A DNA stretch of 64,000 nucleotides from Capsicum annuum. Taxonomy: Eukaryota > Streptophyta > Magnoliopsida > Solanales > Solanaceae. Positions 34,340-45,484 of the stretch are shown one piece after another. Position numbers and translations under genes: made by a program. The stretch spans positions 85,667,840 to 85,731,839 of the forward strand of contig NC_061118.1 of the NCBI RefSeq assembly GCF_002878395.1, given 5' to 3'. Under the pieces are notes generated by a model that made no database searches, was not told the origin of the DNA, and saw only the letters and a list, made by a program, of their open reading frames with translations. Position 1 is the stretch's first letter. Each line of letters opens with the position of its first letter.

Positions 34340-35165
34340 AGGGTAGGTTATATGTTCTGTGTGGTGATGGTTTGAGATAGCAAATACTTGTAGAAACATA
34401 TGGTGTGCAGTATTCCATTCACCCAGGTGCCACTGAGATGTACCATGATTTATGGGAAATCTATTGGTAGAGTGGTATGAGGAAGGATATTGCAGAGTTT
34501 CTGGCTAAGTGTCATAATTATCAGTAGGTTAAAGTTCAGCACCAAAGTCCTAGTGGTACATTATAGGAGTTTTGAATCCCCACTTGGAAGTGGAAGGTGG
34601 TGAACATTGACTTTATGATAGGATTGCCTCGCACGCGTCGTCGACATGATTCGATATGGGTTTTTGTTGATATAATGACCAAATCAGCTTATTTTTTGCC
34701 AATTCATATTTCTTACTCAGCTGAGGACTATGCCGGGCTTGAACTTAGCAATTTGGTTAAGTTGCATGGGATTTCATTATCTATCATTTCAGATAGAGGT
34801 ACTCAGTTTACCTCTAACTTTTAGAAGGTTTTTCAGAAGGGTCTTGGTACCCAAGTTCATCTCAGTACAACTTTTCATCCTCAGACAGATGGTCCGAAAA
34901 AGAGGACCATTTAGACTTAGGAGGAAATGTTGAGGGCCTGTGTTATTGACTTTAAAGGTAGATGGGATGATCACTTGCCTTTGATTGAGTTTACCTACAA
35001 CAATAGTTATCACTCCAGTACCCAGATAACTCTATTTGAGGCTCTCTATAGAAGGAGATGTAGATCTCTTGTTGGTTGGTTTGAAGCAAGTAAATTTGCT
35101 TTGATAGGTCCAGATTCATTATTTGAACCAATGGAGAAAGTTTAGTTGATTCGGGAGAGGTTGAA
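34340..35165 (+). pseudogene. Element 3 integrase
   Basis: The zinc region reads HSIHPGATEMYHDLWEIYW, then KCHNYQ, with the first zinc cysteine kept (KC) and the second changed to tyrosine (NYQ where element 2 has TCQ). The core has INIDFMIGLPRTRRRHDS-like sequence at 34597 onward and [15 protein letters not shown], so both aspartates remain. The catalytic glutamate position (DGQAE in element 1) reads DGPKK, giving lysine. Stops fall after TSNF and TIWT-like sequence. The C-terminal frame (34927-35145) reads MLRACVIDFKGRWDDHLPLI and LYRRRCRSLVGWFEASK. Confidence 0.86.
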
Positions 35166-35169
35166 GACA

Positions 35170-35660
35170 ACCAAAATCCGTCAGAAATCTTATGCAGATA
35201 TGAGAAGAAGGGATCTTAACTTTGAGTTTGGTGATTTGGTCTATTTGAAAATTTAGCCTATGAAGGGAGTAAAGAGATTTAGCAAAAAGAGGAATATGTA
35301 CCCGCTATATTGGTCCTTACGGAATCTTGAATCATTTTGGAAAGTAGCCTATGAGCTTGAGTTGCCAGCAGACTTGGCATCAGTACATCCCATGTTCTAT
35401 CTTTATTTGTTATAGAAATACATCGGTTATTTAGCTGTTGTTATTCCGTTAGAAAGTATGGATGTTTAGGATAGCCTTTCCTATGAAGAAGTCCCAGTTT
35501 AGATCCTTGATCGTCAAGTTCGTACACTAAGGAATAAAGAAGTTTCCATGGTTAAGGTTCTTTAGAGGAATCAATCTGTTGAAGGAGCTACTTGGAAGCA
35601 GAGTCAGATATGCGAACCAAGTACCCTCATCTTTTCTCTGCAAACTCAAGTTCCTCTTGA
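35170..35660 (+). pseudogene. Element 3 integrase tail and chromodomain
   Basis: Readable segments are FEFGDLVYLKI, MKGVKRFSKK, KVAYELELPADLASVHPMFY and then ILDRQVRTLRNKEVSMVKVL, a stop, RNQSVEGATW. A one-base loss after ATW shifts the frame. Same chromodomain type as elements 1 and 2. Non-coding 3' sequence follows to 35891, with only a weak polypurine tract (ATGAAAGATAT). Confidence 0.82.
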
Positions 35661-35891
35661 GGTAATAATTTTTGTTGAATCGACTCAATTTTATTCTTAG
35701 TTTTATCTATGTAAACATTCCCATATCATTGCATACATTCATGAAATCAGTCTAGTTCATATATCAAGCTTCATACTTAGTTATGTAATCATATTCCAAG
35801 TCATGCATGTTAAGTATATGACCTCAGTTGCCTTAGTATTTTTAGTGTAACCAGTCTAATTCGAGGGATAATGTTACCAAATGAAAGATAT

Positions 35892-38800
35892 TATAATATC
35901 TCATAATATTCGAAGCTTGATTCAGCTCTTAGTTGCATACTTAAGGGGTCCAAGACTTGAAAATTTCACTAAGTGTTGAGGACTTAGTCATTTTCAAGAC
36001 CACTAAACTTTACAGATTTTTTAGTTTAGCATTATCGACCCTGAAATATTTGTTTTTAAGTTGATTTATCATTAAGGAGGTTAAAAGTATGTCTCAATTG
36101 AGTTTTGAGATTTTTGAATGAGTTCCAGGACGTGTTTGGATAGCTAAAATAGTGAAAAAAATATGATAAGGCCGTGATGCATCACTCTCTCCCATGGTGA
36201 GGTGCTCCATAAAGATTAGATTTCTCCCTAGAGTAAGTTGCATGGCGTTTTGCTCTCTCTTGTAAAGAGAGAGGTACAACGTGTGGCTCTATCTTGCTTA
36301 GTGACATAGCTTAATTTCCTAAGGGGAATTTGAGTCATTTCCCTCATTCTATTTTGTCCTTAACATGATTTAGAACTTCCAAAAGGGCATTATTTGCCCC
36401 TTTTACCTCAAATTTCTCTCAAAAACCCTCTTCCTTCCCCAATAACAAACCCAAGCTTCATTCTCAAAAAATCAAGGGTTCAAGGAATCTTCAAGATTAT
36501 AGCTATTAAGGTATGTGGGTTGTTCATCCATGTGTCCCTTACACCCATGGAGCCCCAAAAACCTTGTTTTCAACTAAAGTATGGATTTTTCTCTTATTGT
36601 TGAGTTTTGTATGTTCAAGATGGATTAATTTCATGTCTTTCATTAGTAATTGAACTCAATTGATGTCCAAGTATGGTTACATGAAAAGTCAAATTATCTC
36701 ATGATTCAAGTTCTAATTCCTCATGTTAATATCCAAGTGAAATTCGTGTTACAATATTGAATTATATATTTTTCCATCTAATTATGTTGTTTTCCTTATA
36801 CTTAACACATTCTTATGTTCAAGTTTATGGATCTCACATGTTTGATGAACGATACACCCAAATTACAACTCTCGTTAGAAAGTTTAAGTGGTCGCTGTCA
36901 AATATAGAACCTAACTGGTTTGGGTGTCGAATCCCACAGGGAATACTATGATCACTAAGTATTGCGATTATTATTAGACTTTTGATTGAAGGTTCCAAGG
37001 TAAGGGGGTTTCAGTTTAGGTGCACAATAATATTATCAGTGTAATGATGAGATAATATGTGCGATAATATTTGATCACAGAGAATGACAAATTAGGGTTA
37101 TGTCCACCTTGTAGCTTTTACTTCTCTATTAACTATGAGTAATAAGGATTTTATACATGCATGCACTTATAGAGAGATGTATTCTAATTCTAAATCCAAG
37201 TGTTTCTCAACCATCAAGGATTTATTCACCTTAGTTCTCTCGAATCCAAAGTGTACAACCAATTGTACGAACTCTCCAAGAAGTTAATCCTGTTAAGGCA
37301 TAAACGTGTAAAATAAAGGTTGGAAACCCTATTTTCTTGTCACACTCTCTTTTTCAAACAGTAACTTTTCTATCGAACAAATTATTGCTATAATGGCGCA
37401 CTCCCTATGTTTGCAACCACGAGAATTCAATTAAAATGAAGAGAGTAATGAAATAAGTGGATTAACACATCATAAATTTAAAAACCCATAGCAATATAGA
37501 GTATACTACAAGGTTTCCATAACCCTAACAAATAAACTTAGCTACTCATGAATAAAACGGAAATCACAATAGAAATATTCATCATACCAAAACTTAGAAC
37601 GATGTTGGTGGTAAAGATGAATAGCAAAAATAAGAGAGAAAAGCATTTCTCTCTCTCCGTCCTCAAGCTAAGCCGCTTTCTCTTGTTTTCAAAATAATAT
37701 AGAATGTGAATAATCCCTAAAAATTCAGCCATAAGGCTTTTAATAACATCCTTCTTTAATAAATTGCTACTGCATCCTTAACTATTTAAAAATATTGAGT
37801 TTGCCCGGGAAAAAGTTCTCATACATCACATTCAGTCCAAAAGCTGCTTTTCTTTTTATGTGAAGTTTCCTTTGCTGTCCACAGGTCCCCAAAGTGCTGT
37901 AATCTTCCTCATTAGTACCTGAAAAGCATGCTAATCACATAGGTCAGCTCACTTAACTAAAAATAGACTAAAAGTGCAAGAATTATGCATTTTATCCTCA
38001 AAACTTAGCTAAAACATGGGTAAGTTATGGTGCTTAGACGTATAAATACGCCCAACATCAATGAAATGTCTACATTGTGGGTCTTTGAACCATGATTTCA
38101 TACTATAGTTTTAAGCATTAACATTGTATTTTATGATCATTCAGTGTTAGCTGTTTATGAACACCCGATACCTATGTGTTTTATATGATTTCAGATCTTT
38201 CAAGTAATAATTTTGATTAAACCATGAATATTACCATTTACTCAGTTGTTATGATCATGATGAACAATGTTAGTTGTTATGTTCAATGAATTCAGTTTAG
38301 TTCAGTACTAGTGTCAGTTCAGTTGGGAGTAGGATTTAGCACTGACCAAATATAGGAATGGTGGGTTCCCCATCATCTTAGTTAGAGTCATTAGTAGCAG
38401 TCCTTGTACTCTAAAATAACATAGCCATAATAGGATATGAGGGGTCACCCATTAGTTTAGGCTGGATTTCCTCTTAGGGGTCACCCCTCAGCTTAGTCTT
38501 GACACCCTGGTCCTTTAGGACGCTAGTATAGTTGATCCACACAGCCAATGTTGTATCCATGGTACGGTAGTGATACCCTTCCAACTGGAGGTATAGGTTG
38601 GACTCCAATTAGCTCAGATTAGGGCATGTTGATTACATAATACCTCCCACTATTTAATTTAGTATTATAGTATATCCCAATTTAGGGTTGCTTGACTAAG
38701 TGTACAAATTTTCAGTCATTTTGTTAAATAGATTTTAGTCTTTCAAATTTTGTAAACATATTTGTGCTTAGTCTTGCATTCTAAGATATTACATGTTCAT

Positions 38801-39355
38801 GCATTCATTCTCAGTTAACTCATGCATTTCAGCCAGTCTTTATCTCATATACTAGTACATTTAATGTACTGACCACATACTATTCTATGTTGTCTTATAA
38901 CATTGGTTCGGACGTTCAATTTCTCAACCATTCTTAGACAGGTCAGCGTTACTCAGCAGCAGTACTGGTGAGTACTCATCCATCAAGGACATGATATATT
39001 TATTTCATTTATTTTGGTACTTCTTTATGTTCTGCTAGTTGGAGTTGGGGGGTTTGCCCCATCAACTCCTCCTGATGTTTAGAGGCCTTCAGACAATCAG
39101 CCAATTATTTCAGTCTTACCAATTTTTTCAGATAGATAGTTTGGTTTCTAGTATTTTATCAGATATTTCAGATATCTTTTGATACATATTCAAGTATTCA
39201 ATTTTACACTACCTTATTAGTGTATAATCTGTTTATGTATTATATTGCTACTTAAATCAATGCTAACAGCAGGTACTAGTTCATGGGTTAGGTTGTGGTC
39301 ACTTGTAACCGTAAGCACCATTGTTGCGACTAGGGGGTGGCCTTGGTCTATGACA
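35892..39355 (+). repeat. Element 3 3' LTR (carrying a 1211-base insertion)
   Basis: Starts TATAATATCTC (TG changed to TA) and ends GGTCTATGACA. Without the insertion at 36850-38060 and one copy of its target repeat it is about 2.25 kb and aligns with the solo LTR 14098-29745. Confidence 0.9.
36850..38060. mobile_element. 1211-base insertion of unknown class in element 3's 3' LTR
   Basis: The solo LTR reads TTTGATGAAATGTCT continuously near 15058. Here the same site is split by 1211 bases with ATGAA on both sides (36845-36849 and 38061-38065), so this is a clean insertion with a 5-base target duplication. No terminal inverted repeats are seen. The ends carry a short direct repeat instead: GATACACCCAAATT at the left and AATACGCCCAACATCA at the right. 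It has GGGTGTCGAATCCCACAGGG at about 36920-36940 and no open frame above about 65 codons. Strand and class are undecided. Confidence 0.75.
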
Positions 39356-40830
39356 GAAAGAAGAGAGAAAAGAGAGAAAATAAGAGACGACGAGATGAAT
39401 TCATTTATTGCTAGAAGAGATATAATTATAGAAATGGGTTTAAATATTCATTAATAACTTGGAGGGAAACGTGGGGACCATATTGAAAAGACAAGATAAG
39501 ACAACTCAAGGAAGAGATTTTTGAGTTATCCAAGAAATTTTTTTTACCGCCTTAGTATTTTATATTTTTTGTTTTAGATAGAAAATTGCTTTAAAATAAA
39601 AAAAATCTTAAAATAGATAATTCATTTGCTGCAACAGATGTAAATATCTATTTGAAAATTTCAAATAGCTTAGTCATCTTTCACAACAGATGGTAACAAC
39701 TATTTGTTAATTTATAATAGAAAAGTCATCTGTTAAAACATATTTCTTTATCTATTTGATAATTTCAAACAAAGAAGTCATCTATTGCAATAGGTTGATT
39801 ATTTGTTTTATTATAATTTCAATTGAGTTCATAGATTCAACTATAATTTCAATTTATTTTGCTAGAACTAGGGATGAGTTTATTGGGTCAACTACAATTT
39901 CAATTGAGTTATTGCAATTGCATGATGTTGGTATTGCATTCCTCATGACTTGAGTTGTAAATCGATCAATCTTAGTTTAACTAATTCATATCAGGCCATT
40001 GTTTAAAATAGCTATATTGATTTTTCAAGAACGGATGAGTTTATATGGTCAACTACAATTTTGATTGAGTCATTGCAATTGCAATATGTTGGTGTTGCGT
40101 TCTTCCTGACCTGAGTCATCAATCAATCAATCTTAGTGGAAATGATTCATATCAATCCATTATTTGAAATACCAAAATTGATTTTTCTAGAACTAACAAT
40201 GAGTTCATTGGGCCAACTACAATTTCAATTGAGTCATTGTAATTGCATGATGCTGGTATTGCGTTACTCCCAACCTGAGTCATCAATCGATCAATTTGAG
40301 TTAAAATGCTTCATATCAAGTCATTATTTGAAATACCTAAATTGATTTTTCTATAACTAGGGATGATTTCATAGGGTCAACTACCATTTCAATTGAGTCA
40401 TTGCAATTGCATGATGTTAGTATTCTATTTATCCTGACCTAAGTCATCAATCGATTAATTTGAGTGGAAACGATTCATATCAAGCCATTGTTTGAAATAC
40501 CTACATTGATGTTGCTAGAACTAGGGATGAGGTCATAGGGTCAACTACAATTATAATTTAGTCGTTGCAATTGGATGATGTTGGTATTGCGTTCGACTTG
40601 ACCTGAGTCATCAATCAATCAATTTTAGTTAAAATGATTCATATCAAGCCATTGTTTGAAATAACTAAATTGATTTTCTAGAATTAGGGTTAAGTTCAGA
40701 GGGTCAACTATAATTTCAATTGAGTCGTTGCAATTTCATAGTGTTGGTATTATGTTCCTCTTAACCAAAGTCGTTAATCGATTAATTTGAGTTGAAATGA
40801 TTCATATTAACTTATTATTAAGCTGATATT
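39356..40830 (+). repeat. Duplicated flank, copy 2
   Basis: Starts GAAAGAAGAGAGAAAAG like 29746 and follows copy 1 closely until about 39960, where the 164-base repeat begins to be expanded. It contains minisatellite units at 39618-39800. Confidence 0.85.
39830..40820 (+). repeat. Tandem array with a period of about 164 bases, about six units
   Basis: The landmark TTCATATCA(A/G)(G/T)CCATT recurs at 39985, 40146, 40310, 40474, 40638 and 40801, spacings 161, 164, 164, 164 and 163. Each unit contains CTAGAACTAGGGATGAG, GGGTCAACTACAATTTCAATT, ATTGCAATTGCATGATG and a copy of ATCAATCAATC. Units differ by several substitutions. No coding frame is shared by all units. Confidence 0.92.
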
Positions 40831-41395
40831 TAATTCATCAATGTTCTAGTTGAACTTAACATTTATTATGATGAAATTTTAAAATTTATCTCTTTTAAAA
40901 AATTAATTAAGATAAATTCGGACAAAATAAATATTTTCAAAACTGGTCATTCTTTTCCAAAATATAAATCAACTTATTCAAATAATCCATTTGCGAGAAA
41001 AATATTTTATCATTTCAAATCTCTAGTTCTCGCTTGTTTTTTCCTCTCTTAACAATACAAACAAAAACTACTCAACATATTGCTCAACCCTTCACAACAA
41101 GTCGATTTCTTTTTTTATTTTTGACCACATAGTTATTTTTTTGGCCTTTATTCTTACTCGTATCCATTGTTTTCTCTATCTTCATAGGTAACAGAGTTTA
41201 AGAAGAGTTCTATATTTGTTCTTTTTTAAAAAATTTAGGGCATTTTAGTTAATGATGAAAAAGAAGACTTTTAGTTGTATTATATTCGAAAGTGGGTTAC
41301 CAATTTAGAATTTTAACGCTAAAAATATAGGAAGAACTTGATAAAATACTAGTTTTTTGGTAGTGTTCCATTGACTATCGTGATATTGTTGGATG
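40831..41395. other. AT-rich spacer upstream of the Ulp1-like pseudogene
   Basis: No gene or repeat recognised. The frames are short. It may hold the promoter and 5' leader of the DUF1985-Ulp1-like gene, but I see no clear TATA box that stands out from the AT-rich background. Confidence 0.4.
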
Positions 41396-41745
41396 TTGTT
41401 TATGGTGTTGTTGGTGGCTGTTGGTAGTGGTGTTGGTATTGGTGGTATTGGTGGTGGTGGTGGTGGTTGTGATATTAGATTGATGGCATTAATGGTGGTG
41501 TTTGTGTAATTGGTGGCACTGGTAGTGGTCTTGGTGGTCTTGGTATTGGTATTAATGGCATTGGTGGAGGTGGTGTTGATATTATTGGCATTGGTGGTAG
41601 TTTAGTTGGCATTGGTGGTGGTCTTGGTGTTCTTGGTGTTGGTGTTGGTGTTGGTGGTCTTGGGGATGGTGTTGGTATTGGTTGCATTGGTGTTGGTGTT
41701 GGTATTGGTGGCATTGGTGGTGGTATTGGTGGTCCATTTGTTGCA
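41396..41745. repeat. GGT/GTT-rich low-complexity tract
   Basis: Degenerate trinucleotide-like repeat (GGTGGTATTGGTGGTGG, GGTGTTGGTGTTGG and similar) over about 350 bases. Proline- or threonine-rich frames on the minus strand are by-products. Confidence 0.85.
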
Positions 41746-41830
41746 ATAAGTGGAAAATTTGTTGAGAGATATTAAATAGGTCTTCAAACAGATTACCTAT
41801 CTATCCCAACTGATGGGCTATTTGTTGGAA
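41746..41830. repeat. Short minisatellite patch, TGTTGCAA family
   Basis: A few degenerate units (TTTGTTGCAATAAG, CCAACTGATGGGCTATTTG) directly after the GGT-rich tract. Confidence 0.45.
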
Positions 41831-43090
41831 TTATTTTGTAACGTGGCGTATAAAAATTTATTGAAATTTGTCTTACCTTTTTTTAAAAGTTATGCAAACA
41901 TCAATTGTAATGCATTTTTCCTTTTCTATTGTTTGTAGTTAAAAAATGTCTCCCAAAAGAAAAGAAACTGATAGTGGATCACCTTCTGACCACCTAACAA
42001 AAAAGGCTTGACTACATATGGATTCGAAGGAACTTCTTGAACAATCTCAGTTCGGGAAAAGTAAAAATGAGGAAAGTTATGAAAACTATGTTGAGAGAGG
42101 AAGAGAAGGATATGTAGAGGCTGGTGAGGTAAATCAGCATTAGGAGAAAGAATATAAACAAAAAGATGAGGAAGTACAAAGTGGGAAAGATGATGATGAT
42201 CAACATGATGATAATGCATCACCAATGAGGTGTGAATTAAGATTGAAATCCTAGCATGATCCTATTAAAACTATTAGTATTGACAGGTTTTAAAATGCTT
42301 ATGCCGATAGTGAACCTGCACAACTAACTGGTGATTTTGTTATTAAATCTCAGTTGGGGAACCTTTTGATGACTTTAGGAATACTATGAAGAAGGAAAAA
42401 CTACATGAATCTTTTAAGAAGAGTTGGTTTGGATGCTTTCTTGATCTTCTTGATAAAAACAATTATCGTTTCCAAATAAGCATGGTATATGGTCTTCTCA
42501 AGTGCAGGATCGAGTACGTGGGGGATGATAAAGATTTGAAGAAGGGGAGCAAAAAGATGGATGAAATCTGGATCAACTACTATGACATGCCAATTTGTTT
42601 TGGCATGAAAGAGTTTGCTATAGTGACAGGCTTGAGATGCGATCATCTAAAAGAACCTCTCATCAAGGAAGCACCACACTAATAGTCCAAGGCAAGCAAG
42701 ATAGCCAAACCACTACCATCAAATAAAGGCAAGGCATTGTCCAAGAGACCACCCACCAAAACCAACAAACAAAAGGAATAAATACACGGGTTGTTGGACA
42801 TTGTTGGATGTGTCTACAGAGCCATGATTTTGTTAAAAGATCTCAAGGATAAATCCATACTAAATAAGTACAAAGAGAAACTGTTCTTAGTTTGGTTTAC
42901 CCATTACATTATCTTGGTAAGAGATGCCAACAAAGTCATAGAAGATGGTTTCTTGGAGCTTATTGAGGATCTTAAGAAATTCAACAGTTATCCCTGGGGA
43001 TATGACAACTACAAGTTGACTATCAAATATTTATTAACAAAGCTAACCCCAAATATGATCACCTTGTACTTCTTTTCTTGGGCTTTCATG

Positions 43091-43182
43091 GTAAATTTAA
43101 TCACTATTTGTATACTCCTCCATTGGTTTATATTGAATAACTATTATGATTATTTTTGTTTTCTTCCTATTTATAGTTTTAG
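43091..43182 (+). other. Intron in the DUF1985 region (plus copy)
   Basis: GTAAAT to TTTTAG. Removing it joins SWAFM to DLVFKAIPP in frame. The minus copy has an intron at the same codon (48854-48928), which supports the splice sites. Confidence 0.75.
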
Positions 43183-43332
43183 GATTTGGTATTTAAAGCC
43201 ATTCCTCCCCTCCAAACGCAGGTCAAGGATTACCCGGATGAGGTTTCTCATCCAAAGATCCTTAGGTGGTTAACTTCAAAGAGCAACACGAGAATTAAGG
43301 AGGTTGATCTCTTTAACCCTCCGGAGGATGCA

Positions 43333-43729
43333 CTAAGTATTCTTTCAAGAAAAATAATTTGACTCAAAGAAATATATTGAAATAGATGATTCCTATGTTG
43401 CAACAGATGGATCATCTATTGCAATTTCTCTTAGCATATTGCCCATCTGGTACAATAGATTAGTTATCTATTGTGACAGATGAGTCATTTTTTCCGACAG
43501 ATTACCCATCAGTTGCTTTTATTCTCTGAATCTGACTTAACATAGTACCCATCTACTACAACTGATGCAACAGATGGGTAATTTGATGCAACATATGGTT
43601 AATCTGTTACAACATATGAATTATCTGTTCCTACATAAATATCATATATTGCATAAGTTATGTGTGCAACATATTACCCAACTGACTGCAAATTAATATT
43701 TGATTTAAACATATTTTTCCCTTTTTTAG
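43333..43729 (+). other. Intron with minisatellite and damaged donor site (plus copy)
   Basis: The coding frames on both sides join as FNPPEDA and VVHPWLVPT. The acceptor is CTTTTTTAG, but the donor reads GCA/CTAAGT where GTAAGT is expected. The intron is filled by the palindromic minisatellite (about 43380-43690). Confidence 0.65.
43380..43690. repeat. Minisatellite inside an intron, palindromic TGTTGCAACA family
   Basis: Repeated units such as TGCAACAGATGG, ATCATCTATTGCAAT, ACTGATGCAACAGATGGG and CAACATATGG with spacing near 20-25 bases. Confidence 0.8.
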
Positions 43730-44526
43730 GTTGTGCATCCATGGCTCGTGCCTACTGAGAAAAAGTTGGGAATGACTTCTTTTATTACTCTAGGTATTGT
43801 TGACACAATAATAAACCTAACAATGGAGTTAATAAAGTAGGAATTGGATGGAGCAATAGCTATAAGAAGAGTTGTTAGGTAAGGTCAGCCTAAATTTGAG
43901 GCTTTTTATGACCAACCTACTGTAACAGATTTGGGTGCTATTTTTGGTGGTGTTACTGGTGGAGTTGATGATGTTGGTGGTAGCCATGATGATGCTTATA
44001 CTGTTCCCAGTCATGATGATGATCATGTTGATTCTCAAGAAAGAATAAAAATGTTTGAATTCACCCTTTACACCACCCTTACACTGGTCCCTCTCACCCT
44101 TACATTGGTCCCTCTTACCCCTCTTCACCCTCATATTCTCATTGCAAATGCAAGGAGTGCATGGACAAATAGGATAAACTCTTTGAAAAAAAAATCTCTC
44201 ACTAAAGCTGTCGAGGAATTGACATCCAAAAAGGTGAGTAAGCCATACATTCCTACAGTGAAGGTTAGGAAGAAGAAAATAGCAATTAGACATATACTCT
44301 CAATTATGAAACAAAAAAGAATTGCTACTCTTCCTTCTCCAAAAGTGTATGAAGTTCAGGGACTATTGGAGAAGGTGGACATATATGCAAAACTTGACCA
44401 CAAAAAGAAAGTTGTTCTGAGAAAAACCATAAATTCCAAGCAACGCCCAAAAACCTACACCATGAATACATTCCCCCCCAAGACTTCAAGAAGATGACAG
44501 ATATAGAGCAGTGGTACATGGGCACG

Positions 44527-44807
44527 GTAAGTTTACTTTTACTAACCTAGCCTTCTAACCTACTCCATGAAGAAGAAAATACTCAATAGATGTGTCATCC
44601 GTTGCAACAAATTATTATTTTAGTGCAGTTGGTGGTGGTTTTATTGCAACAGATTACCCATCTATTGCATAAGTTGCATTAGATGGGTAATATGTTAACA
44701 AATTCAGAGAACCCTATGCAACAGATGGACTATCCTTTGCATATTTCCACTTTGTTTTTCTTTTTTAAAATTACTAATCCAATTTAAATTGTATTCTTAT
44801 ATCACAG
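44527..44807 (+). other. Intron before the C48-like domain (plus copy), with minisatellite
   Basis: GTAAGT at 44527 and ATCACAG ending at 44807. It joins MTDIEQWYMGT to SIDEILCLIRGRQ. The interior (44585-44745) carries minisatellite units such as TGCAACAGATTACCCATC and ATGCAACAGATGG. Confidence 0.78.
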
Positions 44808-45484
44808 TCTATTGATGAAATTCTCTGCCTCATAAGGGGCAGACAATTAGCCTACCCGGATACTTATGATGCTAAGGATAGGATAATGGACCTTAGATTC
44901 TACAATAAATTCAAGGATAGGTACCATGAGCTCATTAAGCTAACGTCAATTACCGCTAGCCCAGAATTTGCTTCATTAGTTTCTGGGTTTGAATGGGATG
45001 AAGATATAACTAATTATCTTAGAGGAAAGAGGCCATATCCACATGGCAAGGACTGGACTAAGGAAAAGAGAATTCTTGCAGTCATGAACATGGATGTAAA
45101 ACATTTTCTGGCTCTTGAGATACTACTAGAGGAGGGAATGATGAAGGTTTATGACTGCAACTTACCTATCTTCGACGAGGCCAATTTTTTTACCAAGATG
45201 AAGCCATTGTTGGAATTGTTCCCCAACTTGTTGAGGCAAAGTAAATTGACGAATCATTTGCCAGCAAAATAGTTAAAAAAAATGGGATGTTGAAGGTCGA
45301 AACAAGGACATAGACCTTCAAAAAATAAAACCGGTGTTGCATACGGGTCGTACATGCTTTCACACATAGAATGTTTTCTAACCGGCACAAAAATGTCCAC
45401 CCCAATGACCTTTCTATAAGACAACACTGTGGCAAGGATGCAAAAGGTCTGAGCTTATGGGGTACTAACTAAATGCTTAGAACC

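Larger units (their letters stand above)
30491..39355 (+). mobile_element. Element 3: Ty3/gypsy chromovirus with truncated 5' LTR
   Basis: Order on the plus strand: last 568 bases of a 5' LTR (30491-31058), degenerate primer site, gag, protease, internally deleted reverse transcriptase, RNase H, integrase, chromodomain, 3' LTR (35892-39355, including a 1211-base insertion). The 3' LTR is followed by GAAAG, the same bases that follow the solo LTR at 29746. The left junction at about 30490 is not an LTR end but a join to a copy of the 3' flank, so the missing 5' LTR part was lost in a rearrangement and not by a transposition event. The coding regions are heavily decayed. Confidence 0.88.
41946..45480 (+). 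pseudogene. DUF1985 plus Ulp1-like (C48) protease pseudogene, plus-strand copy
   Basis: Starts at ATG 41946 (MSPKRKETDSGSPS). An acidic stretch follows, then the DUF1985 region: QLTGDFVIKSQLGN, MDEIWINYYDMPICFGMKEF and AIVTGLRCDHL (42386-42682), then LFLVWFTHYIILVRD, FNSYPWGYDNYKLTIKYLL and SWAFM (to 43090). After an intron it continues with FKAIPPLQTQVKDYPDEV and DLFNPPEDA. Later come VVHPWLVPTEKKLG (43730), an aspartate/histidine-rich linker with a CKCKECMDK cluster, and EELTSKK. The C48-like domain (44808-45480) has RILAVMNMDVKHFLALEILL (His 45102-45104) and MKVYDCN (Asp 45153-45155). The cysteine position reads AYGSYMLSHIECFLTG, tyrosine at 45342-45344. Stops and frameshifts occur throughout. 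In related Mutator-like elements such proteins are SUMO-protease-like cargo. This copy is inactive. Confidence 0.82.

Noticed and set aside
38555..38600. A second insertion in element 3's LTR
   Set aside because: The sequence is continuous here. The apparent disruption is in the solo LTR, where element 2 inserted.
41475..41787. Proline-rich and threonine/asparagine-rich frames on the minus strand
   Set aside because: They are translations of the GGT/GTT-rich low-complexity tract. They have no start context or conserved domain, and both frames overlap the same repeat.
43931..44497. 188-codon frame as an independent gene
   Set aside because: It is the central exon of the Ulp1-like pseudogene, partly in a shifted frame, with coding similarity continuing on both sides.
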